NCBI GenBank assembly: GCA_019633425.1 | Contig: WSUB01000404.1 | Span: 1 to 12,866, forward strand | Length of the DNA: 12,866 nt | Source of the DNA: Tulasnella sp. 424 | Taxonomy: Eukaryota > Basidiomycota > Agaricomycetes > Cantharellales > Tulasnellaceae | Direction of reading: 5' to 3' | Part shown: positions 5,554 to 12,866 of the stretch, in pieces | Position numbering within the stretch: position 1 is the stretch's first letter | Layout of the letters: the number at the start of each line of letters is the position of its first letter | Program-made: the position numbers and the translations under genes | Notes under the pieces: generated by a model | Seen by the model: the letters and a program-made list of their open reading frames with translations, nothing else | Told to the model about the DNA's origin: nothing | The model's database searches: none

Positions 5554-8353
5554 TCAATATCCCATCGCATTCAGATTCTCTTCCCGCCAGTGACACCATC
5601 GCAACTCGGGGTCCCGTTTCCCTATCTGAGACGCGATTCGAATGTCGCATGGTAAGTAAAACGAAAATTCCAACCATGGGTGATATCAGTCACCTTGATC
5701 TTCAGAGAGACACTCTCCACCGCAGCCCTAAAGTCTCTAAACAGTCCATCAAGCTGGTTTACTTCCGATACACTGTCTTCGCCTTCGAAGTCCACCCAAC
5801 CCGGATCCCGTATCACTGCTTGAAGGTGTCGTAAGACCGGGCTGAACAAGGATACCAAATCGAGGTCATCTTCGTTCGAGAAAATCGTCGGCGACATAAA
5901 AGGCGGTGTCAAATTTGTGAACAGGCGAACCAGCTCGTACAAGGTTCTCCGAGAACGACTAACAGAAACAATTGGGACTCAGCGCACAACATCGATATCA
6001 GCATTTTCGTACTAGAACTCACCTGTACTCGTAATCTAAACCGCTGCTTTTACGCACCGGGGCAAAAACGCTCATAAGCTCTCTGCGAAGGCTTCGTCCG
6101 ATATTTATAAAATTGCTGGGCGAATTTTCGGCTCGCATAAACGTTTCCGAAAGACGCAACAGCTTTGCTGTTGGGTATGCCCCGATTCCCCGACTCTGCG
6201 CGCTGTCGACAGCTGCCTTGCCCGCAAACTTGAAAATGAGGACGAGATATTGTTTCAGGATATCTCGGCTTTCTCGTGTGTAGCCACTATTCATCATAAT
6301 CTCAAGGTCTTCAAGGGCTCCGAAGGGATTTCTGTGACGTTTCGGTTAGAAATGGATCAGTTTTCAAACGTCTTCGCGGAAAAGAACTAACCCGAGATGT
6401 GCGGTATGGAGCGAGTTCATGACGTTCCGTTTCTCATACGAACGAGAGCCCGCCTTTGGGCCTCCAACAATAACCCTGAGGACGACAGAGATACACCTCC
6501 ATGTCGGATTAAGCAGCACATCCATGCTGGAGGGGGGTGGGAGGGAATTGACCCCCGGCAATTTACGATAATCGAAAGCCCAGTCAAATGATATGCAACT
6601 TAGGTAGGCATTGATCATATTCGAGTGCACATTTTGGACTAGGTCTGATGGAGGGAGCATCCTTTGCTCCTCTGAACCCTTTTCTGAAGGAAGTATTAGA
6701 TTGTAAAGTCGTTCCCGATGGTCCCAGTCGATGGCCTTTGAAAAGGAGAGGAGAACATGTGCCAACGCCGCTCGATACAAACATTGAATCCTCGTAGCCA
6801 ACTCCAGTTGGTCGCGGCCTCGAAGCTGGAGAGTTCGGCTGTACGAACCCCTCCATAGTTCCGAGAGACGAGTGGTAAATTCATCGTCCGCAGCAAGTAT
6901 TTCCAAGAGGTGCGAATCGCTAATAGCGAGAATGTTTGAGACGCCATGCAACAGGGTTAGGGCATCATCCGATGTACATATGGCGCGTTTGATTGCAAAA
7001 ATCTGTAATTCTCCGGGGTCTTCTTCTTGCCTCTTCCCTCGGGCTAAGAGAGCGAGAATCGCTGTCAAAGGATACATAATCCTCGGTATGACGTTCAGAT
7101 CCTCCCAGACCCTTTGCCAGGAAATCCCGGATTGCGCAACGAAGTAATTCCGGAATATTCTTCGGAAAAGCCACTGAACCATAACAAACAGATCCATGGC
7201 GATGAGAATGGGGATGAGAATGGGCACAATTAAGAGAGAGAGGCATTCAGTAAGGAGCCAAAAAGGGCTCGGAACCACCTTCGCCACCATCTCCACCAGC
7301 GCCGCCACGTCCAGCGCCGCCACGTCTCGCGCCGTCGCCTCGCGCCCCGGTGCCAAGTGCCCCGGTGCCAAGCGCCCCGGTTCCAAGCGCCCCGGTTCCA
7401 AGCGCGCCGCTGCCAAGCGCCCCACCGCCCACCCCAACGCCGCCGAGCCCCATTGCCACCGAGCGCCGCTGTCGAGCGCCGCCGCCAAGCACGTGATTAA
7501 CCCTGTAGCCAAAGCAATGAACCGAGAAATCAAATGTGATAGAGGGCTTTGGAACGGACAGAATTTGTCCCAGGTTGCCAGAGGCGCGGTAATAATGAAA
7601 ATTGCCAGCCCCGCGCACATAAACGCCCCAACAACGCTGGACAGCGTGGGGTGAAGAGTGCTGAGATAGATCGTGAGCGAAATGCAGAAGATGATCAGGC
7701 CAATCTGCAACATTGAAGGTAAAAAGTCGTCGAGCGCCCATTCAAGCCCCCATCTTTCGGCCCCTATGAAGCGTTTGAGCTGCTCCCATCTCTGACGGTC
7801 GGGTCCGCCACCGCTTCGTTTGCGGTAGTAGACGAGCCATTGCCGCCCCAACACCGCCATAAATGAAGATATCAATGCAAGCGTCAAGCTCACGGAGAAT
7901 AGGACATTGACGGTAAGGACTTTGCCGGCGGGCGAGAAAGTCTCGGAAGGAAGAGCCTGGGCGCTAGGAAGACTGTCGTTCCTACCCAATGCCAGTTGGA
8001 GGAGAATTGCATTGTTCTCCCGAAGGAGCGCATTGATGTCGTCTGCGGGGTCGGGGCTCATGAGAGGAAGGGTGAGCGCGAGGAAGGCGGAATTGACTCC
8101 GGCGAAGAGACCGGCCTGCGACGCATCAGCAACTTGACCACGAATATTGAGCGGTGATGGTGGAAGGACTCACAAAGATAAGAAGTCCATCGAGCTGCTC
8201 TTTGAGCCCTTTAACCATATCGTCGTCTATCTCATCTGCAAGGGCATCGTAGCGGCGGATGAACTCGCCGCCGTCCTGACCGAATTCTTCGGGAATGGCA
8301 GGGATTTCAAACTTGACGCCTGGATTCTGAGTGTTGGGAGCTGGAGTGGTCAT
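5554..8353 (-). CDS. DUF6535 multipass membrane protein, copy B (complete, five exons)
   Basis: The exons are 8353-8174, 8115-6392, 6331-6023, 5958-5694 and 5625-5554. The introns are 58, 60, 64 and 68 nt, all GT-AG. The spliced frame is 850 codons with the stop. The N-terminus (residues 30-80) has the DUF6535 signature YDALADEIDDD, LDGLLIF and AGLFAGVNSAFLAL. Hydrophobic helices lie near residues 61-80, 125-152, 192-214, 219-242 and 351-376. RQWLVYYRKRSGG follows the second helix, as is typical of the family. Residues about 276-340 form a low-complexity insert with LEPGR and LAPGR repeats, absent from copy A. The C-terminal exons encode a helical region with LLRLSETFMRAE, SPTIFSNEDDL and the end motif WCHWREENLNAMGY. 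The exon 3-5 boundaries are supported by copies C and D. The function of DUF6535 is unknown and location in a membrane is an inference. The gene appears intact. Confidence 0.86.
7344..7418. repeat. 15-bp minisatellite inside DUF6535 exon 2
   Basis: Five adjacent 15-bp units are present (consensus GCCCCGGTGCCAAGC on plus), starting at 7344, 7359, 7374, 7389 and 7404, with one or a few changes each. On the coding strand they encode five-residue repeats of the LEPGR/LAPGR type, so unit gain or loss keeps the frame. Flanking GC-rich sequence (about 7290-7500) contains related periodic pieces, such as AGCGCCGCCACGTC occurring twice. Nothing similar is in copy A. Confidence 0.85.
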
Positions 8354-8440
8354 TGAGGGGGAGGGTTGGTAAGAGGGAAGTACTCGAGTCTTGGTTCAAA
8401 ATGGAACGAATATTCACGACGAGCACAATGCTGGGGGGCT
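8354..8440 (-). promoter_or_regulatory. Conserved 5' leader of DUF6535 copy B
   Basis: This region matches 1362-1440 upstream of copy A almost base for base, including the pyrimidine-rich tract just before ATG and the stretch TTGAACCAAGACTCGAGTAC. It probably holds the transcription start. Beyond about 8440 the two upstream regions become gapped and less alike. No TATA box is obvious. Confidence 0.5.
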
Positions 8441-9178
8441 TACGGGCAACGAGGTTAACTTGCGGACCGTGTGGCTTGAGCGCTCAACATGCTTGTTCCT
8501 GTTTGGCATGGCGCAGGTGATCATTGCGACAGAGATCGTTCTCGAGGCCATTATCTAATTGACGGACTGCCCCTTGGCTTTTCGCGCGCGTAAGGGATCT
8601 GTAAGCTGAAGGACCGTGTCTAAGTACCAAATGCTCCTCGATCGACCCGATTTTCATTTATGTAAGAGGCACTCAACCACCTCCTGGTAACATGAGTTTC
8701 CTCCAATCCTTTGTTTCATACGACGAAAATCAAAATGATGACGGACTCGAGATCACGCGGTTCATCTAGCCGCTTGTACCGAAGGAGAAAAGCCTTACCG
8801 AAGCATTCTAAGTTTGAAATACCGAGCCCTGGCGTATACGTAAGAGGTGCACGTGGTGGAAGTGAGACAATTTATCCTTTTGGGGACAAGTCGCGACGTC
8901 GGACCCGGTCATCCAGAAATACACACGTTCGGGTGTCTCGAAAGACCCTGACTATCTAAAGGATCACGTTCGGGTACGACTGCACTTTGGATTGACTCTA
9001 CGTCACAGAGGCTAGGAGAACTGTCCATATACTGTACTCACAGAGAGATGATGCAGGACAGTTGGTTGTGGATAATTCCTCGACCTGTGGTGGTGACACG
9101 GACATAAGCATGTTAAACCCGTTGACGGAGAGGAGTGACAACTTCCACAATTGCTGATCCGGTGACGACCTCCCAACT
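8441..9178. other. Intergenic block between divergent genes, unit 2
   Basis: There is no intact gene. From about 8540 to 9075 the block is paralogous to P1 of unit 1. It contains the same plus-strand frame relic (about 8868-8973), with LSFWGQ, SDPVIQ, RSGVS, LKDH and LTLRHRG ending at a TAG. The site matching the edges of the 295-bp insertion lies near 9064-9082 and is empty. The end (about 9090-9178) has the sequence GACACGGACATAAGCA and following bases, conserved upstream of all three SEC31 fragments. It is therefore probably part of the original SEC31 5' region. Confidence 0.5.
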
Positions 9179-9793
9179 ATGAAGCTCAAGGAAATCCGCA
9201 AAACTTCCACTTTCGCTTGGTCTCCCTCCCCAGGCGTCCCTCTCATAGCATCAGGAACCGGATCAGAAGCGCTTAGACGCCTCCTTCAGCAACGACAGCC
9301 AACTCGAAAATATGGCATCCAACTCTCCTTGACAAGCACTCTTACGATATCGCGGCCGAAGGGCTTTCAATGCTTAAATGCATCGCCACGCCGAGTGCAC
9401 GGTCATCGTGGACTCAGGGTCCTTGGGGACAACCTTGTTGAACGACGCCCCATAATTTCAGATTCAACCGACTAGTCGTCTAGGGCAACGTTACGACAGC
9501 GAGACCACAAGGCGCCGTTGCCGCTGGAATGGAAAACGGAGAGTTTTCCCTGTAGGATGCAGCCAAGATTATCGAAAATGCAGAGTAAGATAGGGAGGAC
9601 GCTACCTGCTGGGCAATGACCGTGACCTCCATCTCTACTCCAGGACATCGGCCGCACTCATCGCACGAAACAGCAACCACACCGGACCCGTTCGCGCCCT
9701 CGACGTCAACACCTTCCAGACACATACTGTATCCTTGGGTCCGGTCAACGGGAAACTCTACATTTAGGACTTGAACGACGCGCCCAAAAACCC
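9179..9793 (+). pseudogene. SEC31: SEC31 N-terminal WD40 fragment of the chimeric relic, unit 2
   Basis: This copy keeps the ATG (9179), followed by MKLKEIRKTSTFAWSP and PLIASGTGSEA, a clear SEC31 start. Two single-base insertions (near 9270 and 9309) then break the first exon, which is 223 nt here against 221 in the open unit 1 copy. Introns are still visible at 9402-9461 (GTCATC to TTTCAG) and 9585-9643 (GTAAGA to CTCCAG). The later exons read RFNRL, NVTTARPQGAVAAGMENGEF, DAAKIIENAE, then NHTGPVRALDVNTFQTH and GPVNGKLYI. Three places where SEC31 has Trp (RLVWG, SLW, YIWDL) read TAG instead of TGG. The fragment covers about the first 190 residues of a much longer protein and is non-functional as it stands. 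Confidence 0.83.
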
Positions 9794-10783
9794 AGGTTCG
9801 GTGCGATCCAACCCGACCCTTCATGCCCCTTCGGCGAAACGTTCTCCAAGATGAACAAGAGCTACTTCTGCTCAGCCTCATGCTCCGACAAGTCTCTGGA
9901 CAATGAGCCCGTGCTCTTGTCAGCTCCGGCTGCGCACCAACCTTTGAGAGCTGGTGTGCCGACGTCAAGTGCCGATACACCCCTTGCTTCCGACTGTTGA
10001 CGTGGTGTTGCATCGACATAAAGTTACGTACCAGTGGACAAGGAATTACAACATACACCCAACCCACCGCAAATCCGATTCATATGGTAAATCCGATTCA
10101 TATGGTTGATGGTTCAGAATAGGTCGTTACATAACGCGTTCGAAGCGAAACTGTAAGTCGTCACTTCACCCTCCTCTATAGCATGCGATTCATCAGCGTA
10201 AAAGTTCACACAGGCAAGCAATCGACGCGCCGTACAACTTCAAAGTCGAGGACATGCTTCCCGTCAACGAGCACCGACGATGGCACGGATTCGGAACCAA
10301 ACGAGAATGCAACCGTCGGCGATCCCGGAACGACCCCAACTGGGTTCTGCAAATCCCCGACGCGCAGCATGTGCATCGTCATACAGCGGTCGTTTGATAA
10401 GGAAAAGTGTGAGCCGGGTTCGATGTTTGGGAAGGGTGTCTATACTTCGGGGACGTCTTCCAAGTGCGCTCTCGATATTCCTTGGCGTGCCACTGTGGGG
10501 CGTTATTACTGACGGAAGAACGTTCTCTCAAGGTCTCATGGATACGTCGAGCAAGTTGCACCATCACGTTACGGCGCCATGTTGATTTACTGCGTTCTTG
10601 CTGGCAAAAGCTAAGAAATTGACTACGACGGATCATAACTCAGTCGCTGCTCTTACTGGGTTTGATTCGGTGAGTGAAGAGCCGGAGACTGCAGTTTGAC
10701 GATCACGGTTGACCCTTTCGGCCCTTGCACCTCATATCTAGGTCCGGGGTGTTCCTGTTGGTGGTCTTAACTACGACGGAATT
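9794..10783 (+). pseudogene. PARP-like ADP-ribosyltransferase relic, unit 2 (3'-truncated)
   Basis: This copy has the same order as the unit 1 relic but different lesions. The Cys-rich motif starts at 9823 and reads CPFGETF, losing the second Cys seen in unit 1. An EPVLLSAPAAHQPL segment follows. In the His motif, a 6-bp in-frame insertion splits HGT into HGFGT (His codon 10284), and one extra C near 10313 shifts the frame. The downstream part is otherwise continuous: CKSPTRSMCIVIQRSFDKEK and GKGVYTSGTSSK (Tyr codon 10441). A 72-nt intron lies at 10670-10741. The last exon reads VRGVPVGGLNYDG and then stops resembling PARP, so the catalytic-type Glu and the final strand are gone. The break coincides with the junction to the DUF6535 copy C flank. 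Confidence 0.82.
10071..10106. repeat. 18-bp tandem duplication in the PARP relic
   Basis: AAATCCGATTCATATGGT occurs twice in direct succession, at 10071-10088 and 10089-10106. Unit 1 has a single copy near 4094. This is a recent slippage event in a decaying sequence. It preserves frame but probably has no consequence. Confidence 0.9.
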
Positions 10784-10938
10784 GAAATGGAGAGGGTTCC
10801 AGCGTGTCAAGTACCCAAATTACGTCACACGATTATCCAAGACGAAAGTCAAAATACAAGAGAGCACGGAAAAGAGTAGGCCAGACACCTGCTGCAGCTT
10901 GTATCAAGCGTGGTGCTCAATATCCCATTTAAATTGCA
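10784..10938 (-). other. 3' flank of DUF6535 copy C
   Basis: This stretch is similar to 5406-5553 after copy B (CAAATTACGTCACACGA, GGCCAGACACCT and TCAATATCCCAT are shared or nearly so). It starts exactly where PARP similarity ends, so the junction near 10780 joined the interior of the last PARP exon to a DUF6535 3' flank. I see no gene in it. Confidence 0.6.
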
Positions 10939-11647
10939 TCAGTGCCAGTGACACCATATGCCCAACTCGGGGTCCCGGTCGCGTCTCTATTGAAATCATT
11001 CGAAGTCGCATGGTAAGCAAAACGAAAATACCGCCCATCAGTAAAATCGGTCACCTTGAGCTTCCGAGAAACAGTCTCTACCGCAGTCTTGAAATCTCTA
11101 AATAGTCCGTCAAGTCGGTTTACTTGCGATACACCGTCCTCGCCTTTGAGTATACGCCTATGCGGATCCCGTGTCACTGCTGGAAGCTGTAGAAGGATTG
11201 GGCTGAACAAAGATAACAAATCGAGGTCCTCTTCGTTCGAGAAGATTGTCGGCGACTTAGTAGGCGCTGTCAAGTCGGAGAACAGGGAATTCAGCTGGCA
11301 AAGGGTATTCGGCCAAGGGCTAACAAAAACAGATCGAGACTCGAGCTCAGCGCGCAGCACCAGCCTTTCTATACTAGGACTCACTCGTTTGTGAAATAGG
11401 ACTTGTTTTTTTCATGCTCCGACTCGGAAGCCAAAACACCAGAAGTCTCTACAAATGCCTCGTCCGATATCGATAAAGCGTTTGGCAAATCTTCGGTTCG
11501 TATAAACATTTCAGAAAGACGCAACAACTGTGCGACCACGTCTATTTTGGTGTTCACGTGTGGAGTTGGGTGATGAACTGTGCTCAAGCTCAACCCTGAA
11601 GGTCGGTCTATATCGACGGGAACGACAGAGAACGTACTCTGGTTCAC
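10939..11647 (-). pseudogene. DUF6535 3' fragment, copy C (exons 3-5 only)
   Basis: The splice structure matches copy B: partial exon 3 up to 11385, a 65-nt intron (11384-11320), exon 4 at 11319-11055 (265 nt, the same length as in B and D), a 68-nt intron (11054-10987), and exon 5 at 10986-10939. Encoded motifs are LLRLSEMFIRTED, SPTIFSNEEDLDLLSLFSPI, VNRLDGLFRDF and DRDPELGIWCHW. Exon 5 ends early: an indel after WCHW brings a TGA, so the ENLNAMG tail is missing. Homology to exon 3 stops near 11535. Upstream sequence stays open to about 11717 but is unrelated to B, and there is no exon 1 or 2. It is most likely a truncated duplicate. A small gene using other 5' sequence is possible but unsupported. 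Confidence 0.72.
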
Positions 11648-11838
11648 ATATTTGTATACTATGAGGCTGGAATTGATATGGTGACGGTTCGGATCCGGTT
11701 GAAATTTAGACTACTGGGGTTTAGCGCGTTAGGCACAAATTACTTCAAGCTATCATCCATGACAAAAAGGCAACATACAAGACAGCAAAGCAAGAGTTGA
11801 CCAAATATCGAGTCCTGCAACTTGTACTAGGCACCCGC
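11648..11838. other. Junction between DUF6535 copies C and D
   Basis: There is no gene. The right part (about 11735-11838) resembles the 3' flanks of copies B and C and so belongs to copy D. The left part, to about 11730, is unlike the other copies and continues the unique sequence upstream of the copy C exons. Confidence 0.45.
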
Positions 11839-12866
11839 TCAATGTCCCATTGCATTGAGATTTTCTTCCCGCCAGTGACACCATCCCGACTCGGGGTCTC
11901 GGTCCCGTCTCTGTAGACACGATTCGAAGTCGCATGGTAAGCAAAATGAAATTCCAGCCACAAGTAAAATCAGTCACCTTCATCTTGCGAGAAACACTCT
12001 CTACCGCAGCCTTGAAGTGTTTGAACCGCCTATCAAGCCGTATGACGTCCGATACACTGTCCTCGCCTTCGAGCATCACCCAACCCGGATCCCCTGTCAC
12101 TGCTTGAAGGTGTTGTAAGATTGGGCTAAATAAAGATACCAAACTGAGGTCATCTTCGTTCGAGGAGATCGTCGGTGACATAGAACGCGCTGTCAAGGCG
12201 GAGAACAGGCGAATCAGCTCGGACAGGGTACCTAGGTGGCGGCTAACAAAACCAATTGGGACTCAGCGCACAATATCGATATGAGCCTTCTCATACTCGA
12301 ACTCACTCGTTCCTGTAATATAAATCGTCCCGTTCACGGACCATAGCCAAAACGCTAATTAGCTCTCTGCGAAGGTTTCTTGCGATATTTATAAAATTGC
12401 TGGGCGAATCTTCGGCTCGCAGAAACGTTTCCGAAAGACGCAACAACTTTGCTATTGGGTATGTCCCGATTCCTCGACTCTCCGCGCTGTCAACAGCTGC
12501 CTTGCCCGCAAATTTGAAAATAGGAACGAGATATTGCTTAAGAATATCTCGGCTTTCTCGTGTATGGTCCCGATCACTACTTCTCGTCACCACTCTCTGA
12601 AGGTCATCAAGGGCTATGTTGAGATTTCTGTGATGTTTGGGTAAGCAATGGATCAGTTTTGAAACGTGTTAGCTGAAAAGAACTAACCCGGCATATATTT
12701 CATGGACCTCCCATCTGGCATATGGAACAGGGAAGAGAACTTTGAGGATAAGGGAGATGCGCTTCCAAGTGGGATCCAGCAGCACATCCATCACTGTGTA
12801 CCCAAGACCCCTGTCCTAAGCCCGGTTCCCACCCCGTTTGGCCAATTATTCGAGTTCGCCCCTCGG
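11839..12866 (-). pseudogene. DUF6535 3' part, copy D (runs off the right edge, possibly broken)
   Basis: Read on minus: end of exon 2 (to 12688), a 60-nt intron (12687-12628), exon 3 at 12627-12307 (321 nt), a 64-nt intron (12306-12243), exon 4 at 12242-11978 (265 nt), a 67-nt intron, and exon 5 at 11910-11839. Exon 3 is 12 nt longer than in B, so the frame is kept. Motifs include MDVLLDPTWKRIS, TRESRDILKQYL, AKLLRLSETFLRAED, SNEDDLSLVSLFSPI and DPESGWCHWREENLNAMG, ending in TGA. Exons 3-5 are intact. In exon 2, upstream of MDVL, the same frame has a TAG at 12818-12816 and a TAA near 12848, and it no longer resembles copy B. Either the gene is broken there, or an extra intron ends at ACACAG just before that Met codon. 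Sequence beyond the window is needed to decide. Confidence 0.7.

Larger units (their letters stand above)
6803..10779. repeat. Segmental duplication, unit 2
   Basis: This is the partner of 1-4735, with the same gene order and orientation: DUF6535 on minus, then the SEC31/PARP relic on plus. Similarity ends abruptly near 10779, inside the last PARP exon. The sequence then switches to the 3' flank of another DUF6535 copy. This unit lacks the 295-bp insertion and the extra SEC31 fragment of unit 1, so it shows the simpler arrangement. Confidence 0.9.

Noticed and set aside
5396..5677. Read-through C-terminus of DUF6535 B with a hydrophobic run (VVYFCLFVFG)
   Set aside because: Copies B, C and D all keep the 68-nt (67-nt in D) intron borders and the short last exon encoding WCHW. 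The read-through frame diverges in C and D.
7196..7654. A 152-codon plus-strand ORF rich in Ala, Pro, Arg and Lys
   Set aside because: It is the antisense of DUF6535 exon 2 and is long only because the GC-rich minisatellite lacks stops. There is no support in copy A.
7247..7741. A 164-codon minus-strand ORF, with a relative at 481-753
   Set aside because: It lies in another frame of the DUF6535 exon 2, and its similarity between copies is a by-product of the conserved DUF6535 reading.
10183..10512. 109-codon ORF containing GKGVYTSGTSSK as an intact PARP gene
   Set aside because: The frame reaches the Tyr motif but not the His motif, which lies in another frame upstream, and the C-terminal end is lost at 10780.

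Overview
The window looks like nuclear DNA of a mushroom-forming basidiomycete (Agaricomycetes). Coding regions are split by short GT-AG introns of 54-72 nt. The only intact long gene belongs to DUF6535, a membrane-protein family of unknown function that I know as strongly expanded in Agaricomycetes. The rest is a mosaic of duplicated, truncated and decaying gene pieces. I see no rRNA, tRNA, CRISPR array or complete transposon gene.

The layout is two head-to-head units plus two extra 3' ends. Unit 1 (1-4801) holds the 5' part of DUF6535 gene A (minus strand, running off the left edge), a non-coding interval and a plus-strand relic. Unit 2 (about 5406-10783) holds the complete five-exon DUF6535 gene B (minus strand, 8353 to 5554, 849 codons plus stop), a shorter non-coding interval and a second plus-strand relic. 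Position 1 pairs with 6803, and similarity runs to about 4735/10779. To the right are two more minus-strand DUF6535 3' ends: C (10939-11647), a fragment, and D (11839-12866), which runs off the right edge.

The plus-strand relic is a chimera. Its first part encodes the start of SEC31 (COPII coat WD40 subunit), with two spliceosomal introns still present. Its second part encodes a fungal PARP-like ADP-ribosyltransferase with a Cys-rich motif, the WHGT histidine motif, the YTSGTSSK tyrosine motif and, in unit 1 only, the glutamate near the C-terminus. Both copies join the two parts at the same place, so the fusion predates the unit duplication. Both copies carry frameshifts or stops, largely different ones, so they are annotated as pseudogenes. 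Unit 1 also has an extra partial SEC31 5' copy (2529-2860) and a 295-bp insertion (2128-2422) that unit 2 lacks.

The DUF6535 copies are nearly identical and free of coding indels over exon 1 and most of exon 2, but they differ in a central cassette. There gene B carries a GC-rich, 15-bp-periodic expansion. The C-terminal exons recur three times (B, C, D) with the same boundaries and an exon 4 of exactly 265 nt each time. A 142-codon minus-strand ORF with three hydrophobic segments (4977-5405) lies between the units and is not repeated in the window. No shared pathway for these genes can be shown. The picture is a rapidly evolving subtelomere-like or lineage-specific duplication block, and that description is an inference.
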